Shown here piece after piece: positions 43,457-54,190 of a DNA stretch of 64,000 nucleotides. The position numbers and the translations under genes are program-made. Each line of letters begins with the position of its first letter. The stretch's first letter is position 1. Source of the DNA: Stenocarpella maydis (taxonomy: Eukaryota > Ascomycota > Sordariomycetes > Diaporthales > Diaporthaceae). Under the pieces are notes generated by a model that was not told the origin of the DNA, ran no database searches, and saw only the letters and a program-made list of their open reading frames with translations. The stretch spans positions 198,236 through 262,235 of the forward strand of contig NQMI01000050.1 in NCBI GenBank assembly GCA_002270565.1. The letters run 5' to 3'.

Positions 43457-45640
43457 TTATCTATTTAATATATTATAAATTAAATCCTTATTACTATTAA
43501 TTACTTTACTAACTAATTACTTTCCTTTTTATTCTTTATTAATTATTATTAAGATTTTATTAATATTAAGTACTTCTTTAATTTAAATCTAACTTCTTCT
43601 AGCTCTTTAGTATTTTATAAGCTTAATATTAGCCTTTTTAAGTATATAAACCTTATTAATTAAAAGAGTAATTAAATATATTATTATTTACATACCCTTT
43701 TAAAACTTTTTAATTACTTTAACAATTAATATAAGGAAGCTGTCTTAATAATTAGGGATTTTAATCTTAAAAACATTGAATTATTACACAGCTTAATAAT
43801 TATTTGGAAGTACTTTGAATTTCTGTTTTAAGGGTAATATAGGTAGTAATTACTTTAAAATTTATAAATAAATATTTAGGTTAAAAATAATAAAATCTAA
43901 ATCCTATAGATAAATACTAGCCTATTTAGATTTAGCTTTTATAGTGTTTTTATTAAACCTTCATTATAAGCTACTTTAAATATAATAAGAATTTTAAACT
44001 TAATAATATAATTAATTAAGGCCTAAATAAAAGGATTAATCTCATTATTATATATATACTTTCATAATAGAAATACGATAATATTTAATACCTATAATAT
44101 ATAAAACAAGTATAATGATATATTAATAAAAATAATATTATTATTTTCAGAATATTATTTAAACTTTACTATTTTATAGTTTTCATATTTATTCGAACTA
44201 AATATTTAATACATACCTTTAGTTTCTATATATATTAAAATATTTAATTTATTTTAAATCATCTTTAGTATTTATTCATTTACTTAAAATAAGCTTAATC
44301 ATTTAGCCTAATAAGAACCTAAACTTTACGAATGAATTAAAAAGATAATGATTATTTTAAATACAAATACGTAATAAGATATATTAGCTCTTTATATTAA
44401 TATATAAAATAATTATTATTTATTATTAAGTCTTAACTTATATACATTTAGCCTGTTTATATTAATTAAAGTATATAATAATTATTATTAAGGTTATTTA
44501 GCTTATTATAAAACTCATGTTTAAGGATTTTATAATTAGCTTTTTAATAACTATATAGTTAATTAAGTATAGGTTTTAAGTTTAATTATATTTACATAAA
44601 ATATTATCTTAAATGTTTATTAATTAGTTTATTATTATATAGTACTAATAAAGAGTTACCTATATATTTTATTTTTGCTAAGTTATATTAAATATTCTTA
44701 AAGAAGTTTTTTAATTATATATTTAATAAGTTTTTATTCTCTATTTCAGTTAGATTTATAATTTTTTAATATATAATTCTTTATAGCTATATTATTGTAT
44801 TATATTATGTTATCGTATAATTTAAGATATATTAAAGATCTTAATTATTATAGTCATATTCATAAGTCTTATACTATATTTGTTTCATTTTGAAATAGCT
44901 TAAATAAATAAAACTAATTTACTTTGTTAAGATATAGGATATATATTATTGTTATAGAATTCTAATATATCAAAGACCTTAATAAATAATGAACTAAAAG
45001 AATAATATAAAAATATATGATGTAATTAATATTAAAAAATGGCTATTTTATATAAATCTCAATACTTTCAAACCTTATTATACCTAGCTTAATTACTTAA
45101 AATTTATAAAGTTAATTAAAAAAGGAATTAAGTATAGTTAGTAATAATTACTACTAATTCTTATTATATATCTAGCCTTGACTAGGTGCTAAGGTAGCCT
45201 AAAGTTAATAAATTTACTTAAAAACTAGCTACTTCCTGCTCCTGGCTACTTCCTCGTACTCTATATTAATTAAGTATAGTTAGTATTAATTAGTACTTAC
45301 TTTTATTAATTATTTATTCCTAGGTAGATACTAGGATTAATAGAAGTTAATAAATATTACGAAATTAATCTACTTTTTAATATACTTTACTTATTAGTAA
45401 ATTATATTGCAGTTAATATTAATTAATTAATTATAGTTACTACTAATTAATACTAACTTTATTAATTCTTTAGCTATAGATAAGTGCCTAAGTTAATAGA
45501 AGTTACTAAATATTATAAATTTAATTTACTTACTAATATAATCTACTTACTGGTAAATTATGTTATTTGAAGATTAAAATTACATTCTATATTGTATGGT
45601 TTATATTTTATATTTCAAGTAAATGATTTAGAGAACTAAG
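43457..45640. other. Extremely AT-rich block without genes
   Basis: About 2.2 kb made almost only of A and T, with TAAT/ATTA/TATA words and stops in all frames. It borders transposon relics and ends abruptly at GC-normal DNA. Consistent with a heavily RIP-mutated repeat; no transposon protein can be read any longer. Confidence 0.8.
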
Positions 45641-45986
45641 GCAATAATGTTGCGCTATCCTATTGTCACACGAAAAAGACCACTGTACTATTAGGACAAA
45701 AGTGTGCTGCATACCCTGCATAGTACCCTTAGCCTTATATCGTGACACCTATTCAGAACGCACTCCCCCGGGTAGTAGCTTATGTAGATGATGAAATGCA
45801 CTTCGGCGTTGGGGAGCGTGTACCTCAGGAGCTAAATGCTGCGATGGGGGTTGCAGGGATACATACATGATATATCTGCTCAGGATGAGCTTGAGACCGA
45901 TGTAGCCTCCGGATAGCAAATGAAGACGACGGTTACAAAACAACTATACGATACTAGTACTTATTGTGATAACAAAGCCCTAACTA
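45641..45986. other. Intergenic boundary, nothing recognised
   Basis: Transition from the AT block to the monooxygenase 3' end. Confidence 0.5.
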
Positions 45987-47653
45987 TCACTTTTTCCACG
46001 TATATGCAGCCGCAGGATGGTCGGCCCTGACCCGCGGGCCTTGCCCATCAGCCAGGAACGTCTCGCGCATGCTTCCCCCAGGAATATGATAGTCCTCCTG
46101 CAGCACACCTCGGGCCTTCAGCTCCGGCCACAGATACTTAATCATATCCTCGAACGTGCCCGGCGTAGTTGCGTAGCTCAAGTTGAACCCGTCAATACCC
46201 GCATCAGTCATCCATCGTTGCAAGAGATCCGCAACCGTCTTCGGGCTGCCAATCGCCTTCGCGTGTGCTCCCGAGATCGCGAGCTGCTCCAGGACCCTTG
46301 GCTTCGTCCACTTCAGTCCTTCGGTTCCAGGAACGGTGGCCGTCCAGGCTTTTACCATGGATTGGATCGCTCCGGGGCCCGTGAAGGCGAAGTCCTCGTC
46401 ATCCGAGAAGTTGTCAAGGTCCGTACCTGACCAACCGCCGAAGAGTGCCGCGGTGCCTTCTAGATCGGCGTACTGTAGCAGGTCTTGGAACTTGGCCTGG
46501 GCCTTCTCGTCTGTCTCATCCACCACGATGAAGATGCCAGTGAGGAAGCGGACGCTGTCTGGGCTCCGCCCTTGCTGGACGAGGAGTGCTCTGCAAAAAT
46601 GATTAATTTGTGCATCTCGTCAACGTCGGCGAATATGTGTTCGGCTTACTTGGTGTCGTCCACGATTTTGCGCGTCTTCTCCGGAATCAAGCCTGGGAGG
46701 AACATAGCTTCGCTGTGAGTCGCAGCAAACTTTTGTCCGGATCTTTGCATTCAGGTGGTCAGCAGCGCCCTTCTACCGGGATTCTGGGTCACCCACGCTG
46801 AAGCTCCCGCTTGCAGCAGGAACGGCGTACGCTGCGGCGAGGGATCCAGCAGGCTTGGGCCAGCGCATTCGTAGTATTTCCTATTAAATCGTCAGGATGA
46901 CTCTGGGAATCACAGATACAGAGTTCAACAAACCCCTTGTGATCTATACGCTTGACTGCTTCTGGGTTGACGTATACACCAGTCTTCTTGTCCTTCACTA
47001 CAGCGCCCTCTTGCCATGAGCCCTCAAGCAGTTTGTACACTACCTGCATGAACTCATCCGCTCTTGCATAGCGCTCATCATGCGGAACCTGCTCTTCCAG
47101 GCCGTAGCTCTTAGCTGCGCTGTCCAAGTAGGATGTCACAATATTCCAGCCGACGCGGCCCTGGCTGATATGGTCCAGAGTGGCAAACTTCCTCGCCAGT
47201 GCGTACGGGTTCTCGTATGTCGTCGACGCAGTCACGCCGAATGAGAGCGACTTTGTCGCGTGGGCCATGGCTGAGATGAGAAGGCTGCAGGAGGATTAGC
47301 AGGGGCGCCGTGGACAATACAATAGACCATAACAATACACACACCTAGGATCACCGATGGGGATCTGAGCAGCGCTCTGCAGCGCCGGTGAGTTGTTTGC
47401 TGGCCCCTTGTACACGTCGTATATGCCCAACACGTCGGCAAAAAACATGCCGTGGAACTTTGCCTCCTCCAAGAGCTTTGCCAGCCTCACCCAATGGTCT
47501 ACAGTGAGCTCACCCTGGTCGGGGTGTCGCCAGAGACCTTCGAAATTGTGAGCATTATGCCGAACACCAAGGCTTGGGGCCTGGCCTACCTGGGGCCAGA
47601 TGGCCTGGTGCACTCATGACGAATGCGTTCATTATCCATGGTCTCTCCGGCAT
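45987..47653 (-). CDS. FMN-dependent monooxygenase, NtaA/SnaA/DszA family
   Basis: Luciferase-like two-component monooxygenase that uses reduced FMN to oxidise substrates such as aminopolycarboxylates or sulfur/nitrogen compounds. Six exons (47653-47590, 47537-47345, 47284-46934, 46880-46797, 46742-46650, 46590-45987), all frame-consistent, give 462 aa, the family length. Motifs in order: NAFVMSAPGHLAPG, LWRHPD (across intron 1), FHGMFFADVLGIYDVY, ISAMAHATKSLSFGVTAST, YALARKFATLDHIS-GRVGWNIVTSY, HKGKYYECAGP, PSPQRTPFLLQAGASASG, and the C-terminal GGWSGTDL. The start MPERPWIMNAF is in frame and gives the expected N-terminus. It lies directly beside the AT-rich block. Its flavin reductase partner is not in the window and the substrate is unknown. 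Confidence 0.9.
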
Positions 47654-48944
47654 CTTGACTGTCTACCCAGTGCTTTGTCGGAACTTAAGTACCAGAGGAT
47701 ATCCCGATATGGAAAGGTGCTCGTTGAATGTCGGACTGCCTTGAAGTCAGGCCGGAGTTGTCTCAAGATTTGTTCAATGGACTACCTAGGGGAGGAGGGG
47801 TTCACATGACATGACAGTGTCCGGCGACTCGCCGATCGGAGCGCCGCAATCGCACGTTGATATTGTCGGGGGAAGACAGTAACCACTGAATCCGGTCGCT
47901 ATCATTGGTCTCAGGGTTTGCGGATGGTCCAGAATTTTTTAAGTTACGCCTAGCCGAGTCTCGCCCAACTCGATGGATGACGAGAGATTGCGTGCTTGAG
48001 GGGTCCGGCGAGCACCGGAGTCCCACGCCGCTTGTTCGGCACTGAAATGAGCACGTAGTAGATAGTTTGCTCGATTGCGGTTGCGATAACTGTGACTTCG
48101 TTACTCGGGTCTTTCTTTACCAAATTAGTTCGAAATTTAGAACTACCTGTTGTGAGCACGGAGCGTGGTTAACATTCTGAGTGCTATGGCCGCTAAATAT
48201 ATTTCCAAGAGGATCCATAACTATGGCGTTCTAGACTAAGAGTATCCAATTACACAATGGCTCCTCGTCTTCGGTGCGGCAACCCGTGATTTCACGGCAG
48301 CGGCCCTGTGGCCGGCCGAATGACGCTATCCATGGATCGCTGTCGGGTATCCTGAGGCCGCACGTCGAGGGTTGATGCGTGGCTATCTGGTTGGCGCTCA
48401 ACACATATGCAACATCGGTTCGCTCATTGCCAGCTGCATCCAGTTGGCTCTCAATAGTAGCAACAATTGAGCGGCCAGAATCAGTCGAAGATTTATCCCA
48501 TTCTCGTCGGTTTGAATATTGAACTGTGCTGGTCTACTATTGTCGATTGTCACTATTTTCTTAGTGGCTATTGTATTTTGAAACCTAATTTTATCGGCAT
48601 TGTATTTATTATCTAACGCAGGGCCTTCAAGTGTCTAGAACTGTATGGAGGGACCGCCGAAGCTTATTCTTTGTTTTGTTTTGTTCATTTTGTTTTAAGA
48701 GAAAAGAAAAGAAAAGAAAAGGGAATTATGGTCGGATGAAGAACGAGACCAGTTAGTTTTGTGCGCCTTAAGACGTGTCAGATCACCTCCACCTGTACAG
48801 ACATGTCAAAGGTTCGAACTGAGTCTTGTAACTAGAGCATTTAGAGAATATTATGTATTGTAATATATACATGCACGCTAGATCGGTAATGCCCGCGCCG
48901 GTAGTAATATTTACTGTAAAAAGGCCATAAAATTAGGTGTCAGG
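47654..48944. other. Intergenic region, no gene supported
   Basis: Contains TTTTG and AAAAG microsatellite stretches around 48668-48722. Open frames are short. Confidence 0.5.
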
Positions 48945-49232
48945 ATGCCTCAGGATATTATATCGAGCCCCACCGCCGTCGCTTATGAGCTGCAGGTGAA
49001 CCCGGGGATCTCGAAAGTGCCGGTCTCCCCAGGAGGTCTTGCCATCGTCGCTGATGGCCACGGGCCCGCATATGACTGAGGCCCGGGTTATCAGCTTCTT
49101 GCAGCTTTTCAAAACGCTACCTCGTCATTCCCCGAGTACTTCAGGAAAAATGACACGGAGGCCAATCACCACTTGATATTCGAGTTGATGGTACCTATAG
49201 ACCCGTCTGACCAAAAACAAAAGGGCGAGTAA
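48945..49232 (+). pseudogene. Possible decayed ORF, one in-frame stop
   Basis: Reads MPQDIISSPTAVAYELQ... GGLAIVADGHGPAYD, then TGA (49077-49079), then a coherent continuation (GPGYQLLAAFQNATSSF, NHHLIFELMVPIDPSD) to TAA 49230-49232. A further open stretch in the same frame (KVNWWYYNKAVLLLPEY) follows. The composition is protein-like throughout, so a broken or intron-containing gene is plausible. No family recognised. Confidence 0.35.
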
Positions 49233-50062
49233 TCACCCACAAAACACCGAATCTCCCAGGAAAAAAACAAAGTCAACTGGTGGTACTACAACAAAGCCGT
49301 CCTGCTTTTACCAGAGTACCACTGCATTCGTCGTTACCTACGATGGCAACTAGAACCAAGAGTGGTATGAAGAGGACATCAGACGAGCAAGCCACATACT
49401 TACCTAACTAATATTTTTTAAAGAAAAAAGTATAACATGGTAAAACTAGGCACATCACTCCGGATGATAGGGACACAGCATTAGAAACCCTGTCGGCACA
49501 ACCGCCAGACCTGTTCAACACAAAACACAGGTACGGCCACCGAGATAAATATATAATTCGGGTATTTTGTCTATATCGGCCACCCAAAGCCAGGACAATA
49601 CCCTCCCAATTGGAAGGATATACTAGCATATAAAAGGGCATAATTGGGAGGAAACCGAGCTTGAAGCTCCCAGAGTCCCACGGTTGGCGGAATTCTCCAG
49701 TTACGAGTAACTGACTACCTAAGCATCTAGGTAGTTACATATATAGTTATCTACAGTACCTACCTGTCTGTACCTAGAGTATTTAGTTCATTGGCAGATT
49801 TGACTACCTAAGTACTTACTTACTTACTCAAGTACTTAGGTAAGCAGTTACGTCAAAGACGTACTGTCACTGTTCGGCAGAGTTCTTAGCCGCTGGATAC
49901 CGCTTGGTATGCCGCCTCATCCACCCCTGAAACTGATTACCCACACCATTTTTGAAGCACAAGTACATAAGCATGGTGCCAAATTTCCATACCCAGTACG
50001 ACGCTTTATTCAATTTTCACTATCACGATCAGTTCCAGATTCTCTTAAACTCAGCAAGAAGC
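49233..50062. other. Intergenic, nothing recognised
   Basis: Rich in short CTACCTAAG/AAGTACTTA-type repeats at 49700-49860, common in intergenic DNA of such fungi. Serves as upstream region of the shikimate dehydrogenase-like gene. Confidence 0.5.
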
Positions 50063-50986
50063 ATGGCAGCGCTAAATGGTCTCCCAGGGGGAGAGCCGGG
50101 GCATGAAACAAGACGGGACATATCGCCCACACTCACCAAAAGGTTTTATATATTCGGTCACAATATCTCCCACTCGCTCTCCCCTACAATCCACAATGCG
50201 GGATTCAAGCACACGGGCTTCGCAGGACACTATGCGATCCATGAGACCCCGGAAGTGGACTCAAGCGTCGCAACCCTCCTTGCATCGCCCGACTTTGGCG
50301 GCGCATCCGTGACCTTCCCACACAAGCTGCAAGTTGCGGACCTGCTTGACTCTGTGTCCGCAGCTGCCCAAAAGATAGGCGCCGTCAACACAATTAGCAA
50401 GAAGGACGGAAAGCTTCTGGGGGACAACACGGACTGGTCTGGAATTAAGGCATGCATCGACAGCGCCGGGATACCTGGGATTTCGGACGCCCTAGCGATT
50501 GTGCTTGGTGCTGGGGGTGCGGCAAGGGCGGCATGTTACGCATTGATTTAGCTGGGAACCCCCAAGATCATGGTGGTTAATCGCACAAGGTCCAATGCCG
50601 AAACAATGATCTCGAGATTCCGGGAGGCCAGCTTCGACATCTACGAGACGCTTGAGGAAGCTGCCGAGGCGTCGAAAGCAGCACCGCCGAGGGTCGTGGT
50701 GGGATGCATCCCTGCGGACGATCTCGCCGAGGACAAGATTCCTATAGGATTCTTTGGAGGCGTAGGCTCCGGAGTCCTGGTTGAGATGGCTTAGAGACCA
50801 CCTGTTACGGGCATGGAAAAGGCGGCTGCAAAACATTTGGGTTGGCGGATCTTCAAGGGGGTTGACGTTCTGAGGGAACAGGGCTATTCACAATTCTCGA
50901 TTTGGACCGGGAATGAGGCCCCCAGGGAAGAAATGTCAAAAGCTATGGAGGCAGAATTGGAGAGGAGGGCACTCACCAATAAATGA
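50063..50986 (+). pseudogene. Shikimate/quinate dehydrogenase-like gene with two in-frame TAG codons
   Basis: A single uninterrupted frame from ATG 50063 to TGA 50984-50986 (307 codons) has shikimate dehydrogenase features. They are GHNISHSLSPTIHNAGF (substrate site), GGASVTFPHKL, GAVNTI, DNTDWSGI, nucleotide-binding GAGGAARAA, VVNRTRSNAE, PADDLAEDK and EQGYSQFSIWTG. TAG codons fall at 50549-50551 (YALI-TAG-LGTPKI, where the family has Gln) and 50792-50794 (VEMA-TAG-RPPVTG, usually Tyr). Nothing else is damaged. The first fits a C-to-T change; the second is not a simple RIP transition if the original was Tyr. The gene sits 3'-to-3' with qutR, whose C-terminal domain is of the same family. Either a young pseudogene or a gene with TAG readthrough. 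Confidence 0.85.
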
Positions 50987-51261
50987 TGAGGAATATGTTT
51001 GTAGCAACACTGGCGAGAACCCGCCGTCTGTGACGGCAAGTTCATAATACCTTAGATGTGATGCAAGTTTGATTTCAGGGAGAAAATGTCATTTGGCTAC
51101 TCTAGAACGACCATAGAGCCAGTCGTATCTATGGATTGAACGGCTGAAAGCATGGGAATTGAATTAAACTATTAGTTGATGCCCATGCTTCACTGGCGGC
51201 AGTACCAGGAATTCTATGTAGGCATCAAGTCTATGCAACCGATGATCCCGACCGACTATAG

Positions 51262-53750
51262 TTACGAAGTTTGGCTGCGCCTTGGTTGCATCCTTTTGAA
51301 TTCACGCAACATGTCGGCGCGTATGAGCTTCTGTGGTGCCTTGCGGCCGGTGAAAAGCTCAAACTGCGAGATGCCCTGTTCGGGAAGCACATGCAACCCG
51401 TGAACTCTGATCCACTCAGCCCTTTCTAATTCCCGTACTTGCTTCAGCAAAGGAGTCTCGGGGCGGTCATAGGCTAGCTACAAGGAAGTCAGATACTGCT
51501 CTGGATAAAGCCACGAGACGAATGCGGTTCTGGGAAAGGGGGAAAGACACTTGGACTTACCTCAATCACTACTCCTCCAGTTTTGCTTGCTAACCAAGAC
51601 GGCGGTATTTCGATTTCTGGAGAGGGTATGCAAGATACGATGATGGTTGGTAAGCTGGCAGAGGCTTCCCAGTCATCGTCCAGGGATGCAATCATCCTGA
51701 CGTTGGCCGGGCCAAAATACTCATCCTGCCGTCGACCCTGCGGTGCATTCGCAGCGGCCAGGTCAGGGCCTTGGACAGCGTATCGCTTGTCATTGTACCT
51801 AGTAGCGAGGGCCTTGGTATGTGCCATGGTGCGACTCCATATCCGTATGTTTTGCACTCCGATTCGAATCAGGCTGTATACAGTCGCGTGTGCCATGCCG
51901 CCCGCGCCTAATACCAGGGCAGATGTCCGAGGCCTGACAGCATTGACGGGAGACAGGTTCCGGCGGACCATGGTGTAGACTCCGATCCAGTCTGTGTTCT
52001 CGCCGTAAAGGGCCAGCACTGGGCCCCTCGATGTTCGGTCCAGCAGCGCGTCACCACCAACACTGCGCAACGGTATGACTGTGTTCACGGCTCCGATCGC
52101 CTGCGCATCAGGGCTTAGGATGTCGATCAAGGGTATTATCTCCTGTTTAAACGGGGACGTGATACTGACGCCACCGAAATTTGTACTCTTGACTAAGAGT
52201 GCCAGGTTCTGGATGGAAGCCGAGTCGAAAGCCTGATAGGAGTGAGGCATGGCGGAATACCGAAAGGCGGCACTTTGCATTGCCGGGGATAGACTGGAGA
52301 AGACCCCACGGCCAAATATGCCAAATCGCATGGGCTCTAGTGTGAAGGAGGAATAAAGAGCTCTTTGAGCCTCCTGAACCGTGAAAAGCCCCTCGTCGTC
52401 AAGCTCTTGGGATGACGTGCCGGTGCGTGAGCTGCTGACGACCGGTGAAAGAATTGGATTGAGAACTCGAGACTGGCGACCAAGCCGGCCAGTATTGTAT
52501 GCGATGACAGGGATTTTGCTGCCCGTGGACTCTCTCACGGTCTTGAGAAATTGTTGTGCCTCGAGGTTGTCGGTTTCAGACAGGGCTGGCTGGCTGATGC
52601 GCACAAGATCACAGCCGAGATCTCGGGCTTGGGAGACGAGGGACATGCGGAGCTCGCTCCTCCACCCGCCGGTGTTAGCACTGTCGTCGAAGTAGTTGCC
52701 GATGATCTTGGTATGTCCCTTGGCGGAAACTATGTCCTCGAGAAGCGTATTGCCGAGGCCGAGGTTCACGGTCAAGTATTCAGGGAGGAGTCGCAAGGCG
52801 AAATGCACGGCCTGCCGATACATTTTGATTGCATTATTTGGGTCTGGACTGCCGCCTATGTCCTTGGGAGAGCCCCAAGGCTGGAGAATATGAAAGATCA
52901 AAGGTAATCTAGAGGCATTCCGTATCATCCAGAAATACTTGGTGATGTAGCTGGCGGCGCAGTGATCAAAAGACAAGGATAGTCCAAAAAAGGTCGACAA
53001 GTCCACCTTGAACTCGATTGCGTCAACGAGAAGATCTCCTTGGCGCAGAACCGAAGCCATCTGAGGTGCCTGTTCCAACGACAAGTGGAGGGCGTATGTA
53101 TACGGCTTTCGTTCAAGGGCTGCTAAAGCGGTGGGCGTGCAGGCTTGGGCCGTCCGAGCCGTCGCGCAGCCCCGAACGCTGTCAGCCAGGTGCAGAAAGT
53201 CTTTCTGGACTTCCTTCAAGGCCAAAGTGCGCACTTGTACGGCGCTATCCGGTCGTCCACGCCCATCCTGACGCTGGTCCGGCCGAGAGCCGGCAAGATT
53301 AAAAAACTCGAAATTTGATAGAGACCGGAAGGTCGGGCTTGCGGCCTCTACTATGCCCGAGACAGTCGTCGGAGAGCACTTCAGATGGCGCGATATGCCT
53401 TCGGGGTCCCTGAGAATGTAGATGACGGGGTTACTCTTGACGAAGTCGTGAAGGAGAGCCTGGCCTGACTCATCAACACAGATTGGGCCGCAGATTATAA
53501 TGCATCCGGAGGGGTTTCGAGCGAGGACGTCTTCCAACAGCTTGAGCTCCTCAGCGCGGCAATCGCTGTGGCCGTGCTTGGACGCGTATGCACGTCTTGA
53601 AAGGCCGAACGTTTCTTGGAAGACGGCATCGGTGTCGATGAGACGGAACCCCAGTGAGCTGGCTGCCAAAAGCCCCAACGTAGTTCGCCCCGTCCCTCGA
53701 AGAGAAACGAGGACAAATGAGGCGTCGGGCGGGAAAATGCGTCCTGGCAT
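51262..53750 (-). CDS. qutR: Quinate pathway repressor (QutR / QA-1S)
   Basis: Multidomain repressor of quinate utilisation, derived from the last three domains of the AROM pentafunctional enzyme; it holds activator QutA inactive until quinate/shikimate accumulates. Exons 53750-51561 and 51477-51262 (83 nt intron, GTAAGT donor, GTAG acceptor) give 801 aa. The shikimate kinase-like domain at the N-terminus has LRGTGRTTLG, where the Walker A Lys is Arg, so kinase activity is unlikely. A 3-dehydroquinase-like middle (about 205-470) is followed by a shikimate dehydrogenase-like domain (GIFGRGVFSSLSPAMQSAAF, GAVNTVIP, VLGAGGMAHATVYSL). The C-terminus HGLHVLPEQGISQFELFTG is rebuilt by splicing. A TGA lies in frame just before ATG 53750, supporting this start unless there is an upstream exon. 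Divergent from qutA. Confidence 0.92.
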
Positions 53751-54190
53751 GGCCAGTCAGCGAGGTTGGGTTTGAGAAACCGCCCAGGACTGCAAGTTCA
53801 CTGGTCGGCCCTGTTTGACAAGCATGCCTAAGACGGAATAAAATGCGCGCAAATGGAGTTTCCATGATGAGCCGCCAGCTGGGAACTAGCCCATCTGTCG
53901 GTGTAGCAGAGCCGCAGGCGTTTGTGGCGGTTTGACCTTCGGCTAAACCCTTTGCCGGACCTGCTGGGAAGTATGTTCTGCCATCGTGGGACCAGTGGTG
54001 CCTGTGGACACAGCAAAACTCAGCTGCTCTGCCCGTCAAGGTATTCTGTGAGCGTGCAAGGCATGTGCGTGGCACGTAGGATTACTCCGTCCAGCCAACT
54101 GCGAGCTCCGGAGCTCCGAGGCTGTCTTTCGGCCTGTCTGCTGTGTTCTGCCGCTCAGCCCTGACATGTGCTGAGGCCCACTGGCCCAGC
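53751..54190. promoter_or_regulatory. Divergent promoter region of qutR and qutA
   Basis: 440 bp between the two divergent start codons. No GGRTAA-N4-TTAYCC palindrome was found here, so autoregulation by that site is not evident. Confidence 0.55.
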
